Positions 31,653 to 41,800 of a DNA stretch of 64,000 nt are shown here, one piece after another. The stretch spans positions 1 through 64,000 of the forward strand of contig JACPVR010000022.1 in NCBI GenBank assembly GCA_016197405.1, in the 5' to 3' direction. A model generated the notes under the pieces. That model worked only from the letters and a program-made list of their open reading frames with translations. It was not told the DNA's origin and did no database searches. This DNA is from Mycobacterium sp. GTDB taxonomy: Bacteria > Actinomycetota > Actinomycetes > Mycobacteriales > Mycobacteriaceae. The translations under genes were made by a program, and so were the position numbers. Each line of letters begins with the position of its first letter. The first letter of the stretch is position 1.

Positions 31653-34600
31653 CTAGACCGCGACCGTGGCGGCTGCCGCTGCCGGCTGCCGGGTCGGGGT
31701 GATCCACCGTTTGACGCCCTTGACCGAGGCCCGGTCCAGCAGTTCTTGATACAGCTCGTCGGAGACGGTGCGGGTGCGGCTGAGCAGGAAACCGGTGCCG
31801 CCGCTGCGGTCGCTGACGATGGCCCAGCTGTAATCGGACGCGAGATCGACGATCCAGTAGTTGCCGGGCGGCGTTGCCGATGCCGGGCCCAGGAAGCTCA
31901 CGTTGAGCTTGTTGTTGTCGGGATCCACCGACACCGCGTTGCCGACGATGGTGGACTTCGGCCCGTTGTCGAAGAAGTAGTTGCCGGAGTTCACCACCTT
32001 GATCGAACCGTCGGTGTTGGGGCTGTACACCGCCGTGGTGTTGACCAGACCGATCGAGAAGAACTGCTTGACGCTGCCGACCTCGTACCAGGTGCCCAGG
32101 TACTGGTCGACGTCGACGACCGGCGCGGCACCGAGCACGACCGCGGCGGTCTGCCCCATGACGATGTACTGATCGGGCTGTCCGTAGATGCCGTACAGCG
32201 GGTCGGCCGGTCCCCTGCCCGCGTACATGTCGTTGATCCAGCCGCCGGCCAGGGTGTAGACGGCGTCGGTGTTGCCCGCCGGGGAGCGTTTGACGAACAA
32301 CTGGCTCGCGAGGTCGGCGAGCAGGTTGCCACCGATCAGCGAGTCGACGTGCGAGCCGTTGGCCAGTGTGACGCCGACGAACTGGTCCGGGCGCAGGGCC
32401 ACCAGGTCTTTGGTGGTCTGGCCGTTGGCATTCCACGCCTGCGGCGGCGCCGCGATCTGATACACCGGGATATCGCCGAGCTCATCCAGCGCGGGGGCGA
32501 AGGTGCCGTTGGACGAGACGCCGTCGAACATCACCACGCCCAGCAGGTTGTTGTCCTCCGCTGAGACCGCGGCGGTGTAGAAGCCGCCCGCCGCGGTGGC
32601 CAGTGCGCCGCCGGCGGAGTGCCCGGTGAGCACGAAGGTTTCCGGTAGGACGCCCGAATAGCCGGCCTGGTTGGCGCTGATGTTCAGCGACGCCCGGCTG
32701 GGGTCGGCGAACAACGCGGCCACGCCCCGTTGCATGGCCACCGAGTTGAGGGAACACCCGTTGCAGGTGAAGAAGGGGAAGGACGGGATGTTGGGCACCA
32801 CCACGATGCTGTTGGTCTGCGCGGCCTGCTGTTCGGCCAACGCCGAGTACCAGGAGCTGGCCCCGAGGAACCCGTGCTGCAGCCAGATCACGCCCTGGGC
32901 TTGTATCGTGCCGTCGGCTTGGGTCGGGAAGTACCAGTCGGCCGCCCCGCTGTAGACGCCCGTCCCGACCGGGATCTGCAGTTTCGAGTGGCCGACCTTG
33001 ACGCCGGTGACGCCGTTCGTCAGCGCCGGTGTGGTACTCGGCACCGAGTTCGACTGGTTCGGCAGTACGACCGCCGCGGCCTGTCCCAGGATGATGGGCT
33101 GGCCCGCGGACCCGTAGAAGCCGTATTGCGGATCGGCCGGGCCGGCGCCGACGGTGTAGAAGTCGTTGATCCAGCCGGTGGCCAGCGTGTAGACGGCGGC
33201 GGTGTTGCCTGCCGGGGAGAACTTGGTGACGAGTTGGGCGACGAAGTCGACGATCGGGTTGCTGCCCAGCATGGAGTCCACATGCGAGCCGTTGACCACG
33301 ACGACGCCGTCGAACTGATCGGGCCGCAGCGCGAGCAGTTGCTTGGTGGTGGCTCCGAAGGCGTTCCAGATCTGTGCCGGTGCCGCGATCTGGTAGATCG
33401 GTACGTCGTCGCGGTCGAGGTTGGCGATCGCCGTGTCCAGGGTGCTGGTCTGCGAGACGCCGTCGAACATGACGACACCGGTCAGCCGGTTGGTGTCGGT
33501 GGGCTGCAGGTCTGCCACGTAGTAGCCGCCCATCGCCGCGGCGAATCCACCGCCGGCGGAATGTCCGGTGAGTACGAAGCTGTCCGGCAGGCTGCCCTGG
33601 TATCCGGCTGCGCCGGCGCTGGCGTTCAACGCCGTGCGGCTGCCGAGGAACAGCGTGGCGGCGGCCTGCTGCATCTGCGTCCCGCTCAGTGAGCAGCCGC
33701 TGCAGCGCAACGCGAACGACGGCAACGTGGGTGCGACGACGATGCTGTTGGTCTGCTGGGCGAGCGTGGTCGCCAGCGCGCTGTAGTAGGACTTGTTGGC
33801 CAGGAAGCCGTGCTGGAGCCAAATGACTCCGGCGGCGCTGATGGTGCCGTCGGCCTGGGTCGGGAAGTACCAGTCGGCCTTGGCCTTGAAGCCGTTGTTC
33901 CCGACCGGGATGGTCAGCGTCGAGTGACCGACCTGGACGCCCGTCACCCCGCTGGTCGACGGTGCGCTCGCCGGCGTCGCCGACGCGGCGGGCTGCGCAT
34001 CGGTCGACGGCAGGATGCCCAGACCGGTCAGCATGTTGAAGACCACGGTCGCCAGGGGGCCGCGCGCCGGGGGTGCGTTGGCGACGGGCGCGGCCAGGCT
34101 GCGGATCGCGGCGATCCCCTGGTCCACCTCGGTGACCGGGGCGGGCGCGGCGTCGGGCTCGGGCTCGGGCACCGCTGGGCTGACGACCGGTGACGCATTG
34201 TTGCCCGACGACGCCGTCGGCTTCGCCTCATCACTCGATCCGGCGTGCTGGGCCGGGAGCGGTTCGTCGGCAGTCGCCGGAACCTCGACGTCGCCGGCGG
34301 TGTCCCGGTCATCCGGTTCGTCGGCGGCGGGTTCGACCGCGACATCGGCATCGACGTCGGCGTCGGACGTGGTTGCGGTCACCGGGGCCTTGTCGGTGTC
34401 GTCAGCGCCGTCGGCCTCGGCCGGCGACGACGAGTCCTCGTCGTCGTGTGCCGTCGCGGCAGCGGACGTGCTCGCGACATTGCGCGAGGAGGAACCGGCC
34501 GATTTCTCGGAGTGCGGTGACGGATCCGAGGACGATCCGGCCGACGAGTCGGCCGAGGACGAGGACTGAGACGACGCCGAAGAGGAGCCGGCGCCGGCAG

Positions 34601-34706
34601 TGCCGGCGCCGTCGTCGGCCGCGGCGGCACCGGGCGCCAGCCCGATACCGATACCGACAGCCGCTACGGTCGCCCCGAGCGCGCGCAACCAGAACGTGGT
34701 GGCCAC
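31653..34706 (-). CDS. Exported two-domain alpha/beta-hydrolase with C-terminal lipocalin
   Basis: 1017 residues. There is an N-terminal signal sequence (about 1-30), then a long Ser/Ala/Asp/Pro-rich disordered region (about 31-250). Two tandem alpha/beta-hydrolase domains follow (about 252-548 and 563-858). They are clearly duplicated: each opens GVTGVxVGHSxLxIPVG, carries WLQHGFL, a CxGCSL cysteine pair, the nucleophile elbow VLTGHSAGG (Ser383, Ser697) and NGSHVDS with a candidate His. From about 864 to 1000 a bacterial lipocalin (Blc-like) domain follows, with LGTWYEV at 870-876, PGNYWIVDLASDY and FLLSRTRT. Hydrolase and lipid-carrier modules on one chain suggest an envelope lipase/esterase that holds its lipid substrate or product. 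I know no named gene with this layout. Confidence 0.85.
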   Translation of the reverse strand: MATTFWLRALGATVAAVGIGIGLAPGAAAADDGAGTAGAGSSSASSQSSSSADSSAGSSSDPSPHSEKSAGSSSRNVASTSAAATAHDDEDSSSPAEADGADDTDKAPVTATTSDADVDADVAVEPAADEPDDRDTAGDVEVPATADEPLPAQHAGSSDEAKPTASSGNNASPVVSPAVPEPEPDAAPAPVTEVDQGIAAIRSLAAPVANAPPARGPLATVVFNMLTGLGILPSTDAQPAASATPASAPSTSGVTGVQVGHSTLTIPVGNNGFKAKADWYFPTQADGTISAAGVIWLQHGFLANKSYYSALATTLAQQTNSIVVAPTLPSFALRCSGCSLSGTQMQQAAATLFLGSRTALNASAGAAGYQGSLPDSFVLTGHSAGGGFAAAMGGYYVADLQPTDTNRLTGVVMFDGVSQTSTLDTAIANLDRDDVPIYQIAAPAQIWNAFGATTKQLLALRPDQFDGVVVVNGSHVDSMLGSNPIVDFVAQLVTKFSPAGNTAAVYTLATGWINDFYTVGAGPADPQYGFYGSAGQPIILGQAAAVVLPNQSNSVPSTTPALTNGVTGVKVGHSKLQIPVGTGVYSGAADWYFPTQADGTIQAQGVIWLQHGFLGASSWYSALAEQQAAQTNSIVVVPNIPSFPFFTCNGCSLNSVAMQRGVAALFADPSRASLNISANQAGYSGVLPETFVLTGHSAGGALATAAGGFYTAAVSAEDNNLLGVVMFDGVSSNGTFAPALDELGDIPVYQIAAPPQAWNANGQTTKDLVALRPDQFVGVTLANGSHVDSLIGGNLLADLASQLFVKRSPAGNTDAVYTLAGGWINDMYAGRGPADPLYGIYGQPDQYIVMGQTAAVVLGAAPVVDVDQYLGTWYEVGSVKQFFSIGLVNTTAVYSPNTDGSIKVVNSGNYFFDNGPKSTIVGNAVSVDPDNNKLNVSFLGPASATPPGNYWIVDLASDYSWAIVSDRSGGTGFLLSRTRTVSDELYQELLDRASVKGVKRWITPTRQPAAAAATVAV

Positions 34707-34765
34707 ATCACCTTCTCCATAACCCCCCGGCTACGGTCGTGATCTGCGGCGGCTGCTCCGCGGTG

Positions 34766-35815
34766 TCAGCTCTCCTGCTGAACCGGGATCGCTGCGGTCG
34801 GTGAATCGTCGGTGAAGGCGTGTGCCTTGTACTTGTTGGTGCCGTCGAGGTCGTCGCGGATGGCTTCCTGAGCGGCCGGCGGCAGGGTGTGCAGGATCTC
34901 GCGGACGCGGGCCTGACGACGACCGACGGCCTGACGCTCGGGCAGACCCGGGGTGGCCTGGATCTGCGGCGGCACGCCCTCGATCTCCTCGACACCACCA
35001 TCGTGGTGACCGGCGTCGGCCATGGCCTGCTCCTCGGCCATGGTGCCTTCGTCCTTCTCCTCCGACATACCGATCGGACCCAGACGACGACCATTGAGGA
35101 ACTGCTTGACCACCGGCTCGTCGGAGGTCAGCAGCACCTCACGCGGGCCGAACATCACCAGGTGCTTACGGAACAACATGCCCATGTTGTCCGGCACCGT
35201 GCGAGCGATGTTGATGTTGTGCGTGACGATCAGAATCGTGCAGTCGATCTGAGCGTTGATGTCGATCAGCAGCTGCGACAGGTAGGCCGTGCGGACCGGA
35301 TCCAGACCGGAGTCCGGCTCGTCGCAGAGGATGATCTGCGGGTCCAGCACCAGCGAGCGCGCCAGGCCGGCGCGCTTCTTCATACCGCCGGAGATCTCAC
35401 CGGGGAACTTGGTCTCATCGCCGGTCAGACCCACCATGTCGAGCTTTTCCATCACGATCTGACGGATCTCGGATTCCTTCTTCTTCGTGTGCTCACGAAG
35501 CGGGAACGCGGTGTTGTCATAGATGTTCATCGAGCCGAACAACGCGCCGTCCTGGAACATCACCCCGAACAGCGTGCGGATCTCGTAGAGCTCCTTGGCC
35601 GAGCACTGAATGATGTCGGTGCCGTCGACGATGATCTTGCCGCGCTCGGGGCGCAGCAGACCGATCAGCGACTTCAAGAACACCGACTTACCGGTACCGG
35701 ACGGGCCGAGCAGCACGCTGACCTCCCCCGCGGGGATGTCCATCGTGACGTCTTCCCAAATTCGCTGGGATCCGAAGGACTTGGTCAGCCCCTCAACCTG
35801 GATGCCAATACCCAC
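34766..35815 (-). CDS. mkl: Mce-transporter ATPase MceG (Mkl)
   Basis: 349 residues from a GTG at 35815 with the SD GAAGGA. ABC ATPase motifs are Walker A GPSGTGKS (37-44), signature ISGGMKKRA (141-149), Walker B IILCDEP (161-167) and the switch His199. The C-terminal extension of about 100 residues beyond the ATPase core is characteristic of mycobacterial Mkl/MceG. It energises Mce lipid and sterol importers encoded elsewhere. It corresponds to Rv0655. The genes between mkl and rplL in M. tuberculosis (Rv0653c, Rv0654) are absent here. Confidence 0.95.
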   Translation of the reverse strand: MGIGIQVEGLTKSFGSQRIWEDVTMDIPAGEVSVLLGPSGTGKSVFLKSLIGLLRPERGKIIVDGTDIIQCSAKELYEIRTLFGVMFQDGALFGSMNIYDNTAFPLREHTKKKESEIRQIVMEKLDMVGLTGDETKFPGEISGGMKKRAGLARSLVLDPQIILCDEPDSGLDPVRTAYLSQLLIDINAQIDCTILIVTHNINIARTVPDNMGMLFRKHLVMFGPREVLLTSDEPVVKQFLNGRRLGPIGMSEEKDEGTMAEEQAMADAGHHDGGVEEIEGVPPQIQATPGLPERQAVGRRQARVREILHTLPPAAQEAIRDDLDGTNKYKAHAFTDDSPTAAIPVQQES

Positions 35816-35998
35816 GCGAAATCCTTCCGATAATGAGCAGCCTCGCCACCTGCGTCCCGCCTGTGGCTTGAGTCACTGTAGCGCACAGTCAATATCGTCA
35901 CCCCGGTTGTGTCGGGACCGGTATCGCCAGGCTTGCCACATCTGCCAGCTACGGGCGATCGGTCCCGAATCCGGCAACCGGGCGCACCCTGGACGCAG

Positions 35999-36029
35999 AA
36001 CCGCCCGGGACCGATGGTCCCGGGCGGTT
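35999..36029. terminator. Terminator after rplJ-rplL
   Basis: A 14-bp perfect stem (AACCGCCCGGGACC at 35999-36012 and its complement at 36016-36029) with a 3-nt GAT loop lies 18 bp past the rplL stop. The remaining gap up to mkl (35816-35998) shows no gene. Confidence 0.85.
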
Positions 36030-36047
36030 CTGGTGTGAAGCGCTGAA

Positions 36048-36434
<387 letters not shown>

Positions 36435-36470
36435 GATTTGGTCCTTTCCAGGGGTTTTCGGTGCTTGGTG

Positions 36471-37106
36471 TTATTCGGTTGTCTCGGCGTCGGCCTCGGC
36501 CGGAGCCTCGGTCGCGTCGGTTGCTTCTTCGGCCGGTGCCTCGGTCGCCTCTGCTTCTGCCTCGGCCGGAGCCGGAGCTTCGGACGTCTCGCCCTCGGCG
36601 ACACGCTTCTCCTGCAGTGCCGCGACCAGGCGGGCGACCTGCGTCGCCGGAGCTGCGAACAGTGCCGCAGCCTGGCTGGTCTTGGCCTTCATCGCGCCGG
36701 CCAGCTTGGCCAGCAGCACCTCGCGCGACTCCAGGTCGGCGATGCTCTCGACCTCGGCGACGGTCAGCGCGCGACCGTCCATGTAGCCGCCCTTGATGAC
36801 GAGGGCCTTGTTGTCCTTGGCGAACTTCTTCAGGGCCTTCGCGGCATCGACCGGCTCGCCGGTGATGAACGCGATCGCGGTGGGTCCGGCGAACAGGTCG
36901 TCCAGACCCTGCACCCCTGCGTCCGCCGCCGCACGCTTGACCAGCGTGTTCTTGGCGACGGAATACGTCGCGCCGTGGAGCGAGCGACGAAGCTCGGCCA
37001 GGTGTGCCACGGTCAGCCCGCGGTACTCGGTGACGACGGTCGCAGTCGAGGCCTTGAACTGCTCGGTGATCTCTGCAACGGCGGTGGCCTTGTCAGCCTT
37101 GGCCAT
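36471..37106 (-). CDS. rplJ: 50S ribosomal protein L10
   Basis: 211 residues from the ATG at 37106 with the SD AGAGGAGG. The core starts MAKADKATAVAEITEQF and contains EYRGLTVAHLAELRRSL. The last 40 residues are an acidic Ala/Glu/Pro/Thr tail (EAPAPAEAEAEATEAPAEE), longer than in enterobacteria and usual in mycobacteria. It anchors L7/L12 dimers on the ribosome and represses its own operon through the leader mRNA. Confidence 0.98.
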   Translation of the reverse strand: MAKADKATAVAEITEQFKASTATVVTEYRGLTVAHLAELRRSLHGATYSVAKNTLVKRAAADAGVQGLDDLFAGPTAIAFITGEPVDAAKALKKFAKDNKALVIKGGYMDGRALTVAEVESIADLESREVLLAKLAGAMKAKTSQAAALFAAPATQVARLVAALQEKRVAEGETSEAPAPAEAEAEATEAPAEEATDATEAPAEADAETTE

Positions 37107-37322
37107 GCCTGCCTCCTCTAGTTGTGCTCGGTGAAGTCTTCTTTGGTCCAGCGGACGAAAACCCGGGAAATGACGAACGCCCCGACGCAGGATGCGGTCG
37201 GGGCGTGAGAATGCCGGCGCACAATGGCCGGAAGAGTCTTGCCTCGTCCTCCTGCGTGGGCCGCCGGGATGTTCCCGGACCTTCAACCGATTGCTCGGTG
37301 ACCGACGGTCTTCGGTGGATCG
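37107..37322 (-). ncRNA. L10-type autoregulatory leader of rplJ-rplL
   Basis: The roughly 215-nt 5' leader contains a 10-bp perfect hairpin (37177-37186 with 37197-37206, stem ACGCCCCGAC) and further self-complementary tracts, such as the TTCCCGGACC/GGTCC area near 37270. Position and structure fit the ribosomal protein L10 leader. Because the hairpin is followed on the minus strand by a T-rich patch (CATTTCCCGGGTTTTCG), it may also act as an attenuator. The family assignment is by position, not by covariance search. Confidence 0.55.
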
Positions 37323-37358
37323 TTGATCAGAATAGCGGTCGAGGCGGCGATCAGCCAA
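37322..37358 (-). promoter_or_regulatory. Probable rplJ promoter
   Basis: On the minus strand TTGGCT (37353-37358) and TATTCT (37329-37334) are 18 bp apart, giving a predicted start near 37322. The pair lies 24 bp past the end of the ROK kinase gene, so rplJ need not depend on the mannosidase operon. Confidence 0.5.
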
Positions 37359-37381
37359 AACGGCGGCTGTAGCGGCTGCGG

Positions 37382-38284
37382 CTACCGCAGCAGCGCGGCG
37401 GCGCCGATCAGTCCGGCGTCTCCGCCCAGCGCGGCGGGCAGCACCGTCAGCTGCGCGATGAAGTCCAGCACAGCGTAGGTTTTCAGCGCCTCGCGGACCG
37501 GACCGAACAGCAGATCCCCCGACTTGGCCACCCCTCCGCCGATGACCACCAGGTCCAGATCGCACACCGCGCCCACCGAGGCGATCATCGCGGCCAGCGC
37601 CTCCGCCGAACGCCGGTAGGCTCGAAGAGCCACCGCATCGCCCGCAGCAGCGGCCTGCCCCAGCTCTTTGGCGCCGGCGCCGGCGGGCGCATCCCAGCCT
37701 TGCTCGCGCGCCCAGCGCGCCATCCGGGGTCCGCTGGCGATGGCTTCGACGCAGCCGCGTCCGCCGCACGCGCAGGCCGGCCCGTCTACCTGCACCACCA
37801 TGTGCCCCACATGCCCGGCGTTTCCGGTGCGGCCGGTATACGGGGTGCCGCCGAGCACCAGGCCGCCGCCGATACCGGTGGAGACCACCATGCCGAGCAT
37901 GGACTGTGCGCCCTGGCCCGCGCCCCGCCAGTGCTCGCCCAGTGCCATGCAGACGCCGTCTCCGGCCAGTCGCACCGGCAGTCCCGGCAGCAGCGCGGCC
38001 ACCCGGTCGCGCAGCGGGAAATTCCGCCAGGCAGCGATGTTGACGGGGCTGACCGTTCCGGCGGGTTCGTGGATCGGGCCCGCCGAGGCGATACCGGCAC
38101 CGCCCACCGGGTGCTCGGCGCGCAGCTGTTCGACGAGGGTGGCGACCACCGCCCAGGGTTGTTCGGGATCGTCACCGGGTGGTGTCGGCAGGGTGCGGGT
38201 TTCTATCAGCGTGCCGTCGGCGTCGACGATGCCAGCGGCGATCTTGGTGCCGCCGATGTCGAGTGCGAGTGTCAGCTGGGTCAT
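37382..38284 (-). CDS. ROK-family sugar kinase, NanK-like active site (Rv0650-like)
   Basis: 300 residues from the ATG at 38284, which overlaps the upstream stop (TGATG). ROK motifs are the ATP phosphate loop LDIGGTKIAAG (8-18), catalytic Asp109, STGIGGGLVLGG (135-146) and the zinc cluster CACGGRGC (171-178). In the usual ExGH sugar-binding motif the Glu is replaced: GHVGH at 157-161. That His is what I recall in N-acetylmannosamine kinases (NanK, AGHIGH) rather than glucokinases. It is translationally coupled to the SurA-like gene and, through it, the alpha-mannosidase, so mannose or a derivative is a plausible substrate. It may still be a broad hexokinase. Confidence 0.88.
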   Translation of the reverse strand: MTQLTLALDIGGTKIAAGIVDADGTLIETRTLPTPPGDDPEQPWAVVATLVEQLRAEHPVGGAGIASAGPIHEPAGTVSPVNIAAWRNFPLRDRVAALLPGLPVRLAGDGVCMALGEHWRGAGQGAQSMLGMVVSTGIGGGLVLGGTPYTGRTGNAGHVGHMVVQVDGPACACGGRGCVEAIASGPRMARWAREQGWDAPAGAGAKELGQAAAAGDAVALRAYRRSAEALAAMIASVGAVCDLDLVVIGGGVAKSGDLLFGPVREALKTYAVLDFIAQLTVLPAALGGDAGLIGAAALLR

Positions 38285-38895
38285 CAATGCCTGTGTACGT
38301 TGTCGGGCTGCCGGGGATCACCGGGATGCTCGAATCCGGGGGCCAGGGTGACCAGTTCGGCGCGGCGGGCGTCGAGCCAGTTGCGGAATGCCCGCCGCCG
38401 GGCCGCGGCCAGCAGGTGTGCGGTGACGGCGGGCCGCACCTGCTCCAGTGCGGGCGGCGCGCCACGCACGCGCCAGCCGTCGGGCCCGGGTGCGGTGTCG
38501 GCGAAGCGGCTCGGGTTGCGCCGGTGATAGTCGGCGACCTCGTCGTCGCCGACGCGGGTATCGGCGGTGACGGCCGCGAACAGTGCGCGGGCCAGCGGCT
38601 CGGCCAGGACGGCCGCGGTGATACTGCCGACCTCGTGGCGTGCCGGGCCCGTCGGCAGTATGTCGTCGATGTCGGGAGCGTCCGCGGCGCGCACGCCGAG
38701 CCGCGCCGCTTCGACCCACACCAGGCGTTCGGTCACCAGCAGTTGCGTCAGCCAGCGCCGTAGCTGCCTGCCTTCACCGGTGTGCACCGCCGGTAGTGCG
38801 GCGGCTGGGACCTCGGCCCGCAGCCGGGTCTCCCTGGTGTCCAGCTCGGCGACGGTGATGGGTTGTCCCGCAACATGTGCCGCGACGGTGCTCAC
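38284..38895 (-). CDS. SurA/PrsA-like protein without a PPIase domain (DUF7158-like)
   Basis: 203 residues from a GTG at 38895 overlapping the mannosidase stop (GTGA). The N-terminal part (VAAHVAGQPITVAELDTRE, 4-22) and a helical region match the SurA_N fold. The C-terminal part holds DDEVADYHRRNPSRF and a long final helix (LEQVRP...RRRAFRNWLDARRAEL), as in the second half of SurA/PrsA chaperones. The parvulin PPIase domain that normally separates them is missing. No signal peptide is visible, so it would be cytoplasmic. The homologous M. tuberculosis position carries a gene named fabD2; nothing here supports malonyltransferase activity (no GHSxG). Partnership with the mannosidase is inferred from overlap. 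Confidence 0.6.
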   Translation of the reverse strand: MSTVAAHVAGQPITVAELDTRETRLRAEVPAAALPAVHTGEGRQLRRWLTQLLVTERLVWVEAARLGVRAADAPDIDDILPTGPARHEVGSITAAVLAEPLARALFAAVTADTRVGDDEVADYHRRNPSRFADTAPGPDGWRVRGAPPALEQVRPAVTAHLLAAARRRAFRNWLDARRAELVTLAPGFEHPGDPRQPDNVHRH

Positions 38896-41800
38896 TGCAC
38901 CACCACCCGCACGGCCGGCGTGTAGAGCAGTTCGCCGGCCGCGGCGACCCTGATCAGCGCCCACCACAGCCCCGGTTCGGTCCACGGCGGCGGTGTGACA
39001 TCGAAGGTCAACTCGGCCTGGCCCTGCGCGGGCAGTACCGCGCCGGCGGCGGCCGGGCCGATCCACTCCCAGGTTCCCCATGGGCTGATCAGGTGCGCCT
39101 CCGCGGCCAGGTCGGCGCGGGCGTCGGTGCCGACGGTGACACTCAGTGTGGCGGTGCGGCCGGGGCGCAGCACCACCTCGTCGGGACCCGATATCAGCCG
39201 AAGCACTTGCGCCGCAGGCGAACCGACGGTCACCAGGCATACGTCTTCGACGGTCTGCCGCCACGCCGTAGGCACCTCGGGGCCGCTCAGCGTCAGCTGG
39301 GCGCGCACCGGGTAGAGGCCGGGTTCGACGTCGGCGGGCATCGTCACCGTCAAGTCCGCTTCGGCGTGGCCGCCGGTGTCGAGGGTGAACGGCAGGGCCG
39401 CCGGGGTTGTCGACCATCCAGCTGGGCAGCGCAGTTCCACATGGCCGGACAGTGCCGTGTCGGTGCAGTCGCCGGCGACGGTAAGTCGCAGCGCGGCAAC
39501 GGTTCCGGTGCCGGCGAGCCGAGGCGGATGCAGATGGACGACGGCGGGCAGTCCGCCCAGCGGTGCGGGGCCGCTATTGTGCAGCCAGTAGCGGGCGTAG
39601 AGCGGTTGGGCTGCCTCGGCGACGGGTGCGAGTGCGCAATCGTCGGCGCCGTCTGGTGCCGTCCGGATTTCGGCCAGCACCGTGGCGATTTCGAAACCGT
39701 GCAGGTCGAGGGCTTCGATGGGCCGTGGGTTGCCTTCCAGCAGGTCGGTCTTGGCGATCAGGCGAACCGAGCCCAGATCAGACTGCGCGGTAACGGTTTT
39801 GGCTGTTCCGTGCTGTTCGACGATACGCAGCGCCACCGCACCGGAGACCGGGCGGGCGCTGCCGTGCGCGGTGGGGTTGCCCGCCATCTTCAGCGCGTCG
39901 AGGTGTACGCCGGCACCTTCCAGTGTCAGCAGCGATCCCGAGAGCGCACGGCCGCGGTGTTCGCCGGTGACGGCCTGCAGCGGGCGGGAGAATTCGGCGC
40001 TGCGTGCCGGGATGTCGGCGCAGCGCCAGTCGCCGTCGCCGGCACCCAGGGCGTAGTCGAAGGTGTGGGTCCAGTGCTGCAGCTGGAAATGGGAGCCGTC
40101 GGGTGCGCGTCGCGCGTCGTGGGTGGTCCACACCCCCGACGGCCACCCGCTGCAGGAACGCATGAGCGAGGTGTGCAGTGTGCCGTCGGATTCCACGGCG
40201 AAGCTGGGGACGCCACGGTTGAACACGGCAACGGTGCGTGCCTCGAACCCGGCGGCCGGTCCGGGCACGCTTTGGCTGACGGCGATCTCGGCATCGGCGA
40301 GGTCGGCGGTCACCGCGGCCACGGCCGTGTGCAGGGCGGTGTCATCGGAGCCGGCGATGATCAGCACCGGCAGGGCCCGCACCGGCCGCAGGTCGGCATC
40401 GGGCAGCCATTCGTCGGCCAGTGCGGCCGCAGCGGGAACGAAGAGCCGGGCCACTCCGTCGGTGTCGAGTTGGCGCCGCAGTTCGGCGCCGTAACCGGGG
40501 TCGGCGGCGGCGAGCACCGCGGCGGTGAACGAATTGCGGTCCGGTCCGCCGATGGCGATCCGGGTGTCGGGCAGGTTGGAGTCGACGTCGAGGTGCCCGT
40601 ACCGCGGTTTGTCCGCACCCGAGCAGGTCGCCGTCACCCCGGCGCGCACCAGTGCGACGATCAGGTCGCGGGCCAGCGGTCCGGATTCGGCTTCGGCCGG
40701 GGTCACCACCTCGGCAACCGATAGCGCATGAATATTGGCCTCGCCCAACCGGATCCGGGCCGCCGATGACAACCCGAACCAGCCGTAGGCGGGGTTCTCC
40801 AGGGTCCAGGGGTGTACCGCGGTGTCGACGGATTCGGTCGACCCGGGCTGGTGCAGCAGGCCGAATCCGCGTCCGATGACGGCGTCGCCGACTTCGCTGA
40901 TCGGCATCGCGCCCGCGATCGGTGCCGGCCAGCGCAGTCGCAGCAGCTGGTCGGAGCCGGTGAACTCGTCGACGACGGTGCGGCAGTCCACCCGGTCGAC
41001 ACCGTCGAACAGCGTCAGCGTCTGGGTGTAGCGCAGCACGCCGTCGATGCTGCCCCGCACCACCAGTCGTTCGCCGACGGCGCTGCGGTAGGCCTGCACG
41101 TGGGCCGGGGCTGCCGACGACACCACCACCGGCCCCTTGGGCAGCAGATGCCACGGCCCCTCCCCCGCCTTGGGGTGCGAGGGGTACTCCTGGTAGACGG
41201 CGAGTTCGTTGCCGACCCGGCCTTGCGCCATCAGTTCGCGGCCGTCGCGCAGCAGTGATTCGACAGCGCCGCCGCGGCGCGGGTCGACACGAATGCGGTA
41301 CTGCGCGTTGGTGATCTGGGTTCCGGTGATCGGGTCCCAGCCGCGTGCCGCCGGTCCGGGGTCGATCCGGTAGGTCTGCCAGCCGAGCGAGGGCACCGCA
41401 CGGGCCAGCCAGGTCAGCGTCATACCGTCGTCCTCGACGAGCACCGGCACCTCGGCGCCGTCGGGGTCACGCACCCGGACGCCGGGCCCGACCGGCTCGG
41501 CGAGGTGCACGGTGACGATATCGGTTCTCCTGTGCGCCAACGGGTTCCACACCGTGACGGCCTTACCGTCGGCCGGCCCGGTGAGCACTCGCAGCGCGGC
41601 GTCGCGTGTTACGCGGCCCAGCTCCCACGCGTCGCGCCACCCGGTCAGCAGGTCCAGGTACACCTGGTCGGATTCCGAACCGGTGATGGCGTCGTGGTGG
41701 GCGCCGTAGGCCAGTTGCACCCACGCCTTGGCCAGTGCCGGCTCCGGGTAGGCCGCACCGGTGAGCAGGTGGGCGAACACCGCGAAGCGTTCGGCGTCGA

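Noticed and set aside
38896..39417. Minus-strand N-terminal extension of the SurA-like gene
   Set aside because: It runs out of frame through the mannosidase 3' end, is Arg-rich and featureless; the GTG at 38895 with GTGA overlap starts the recognisable domain.
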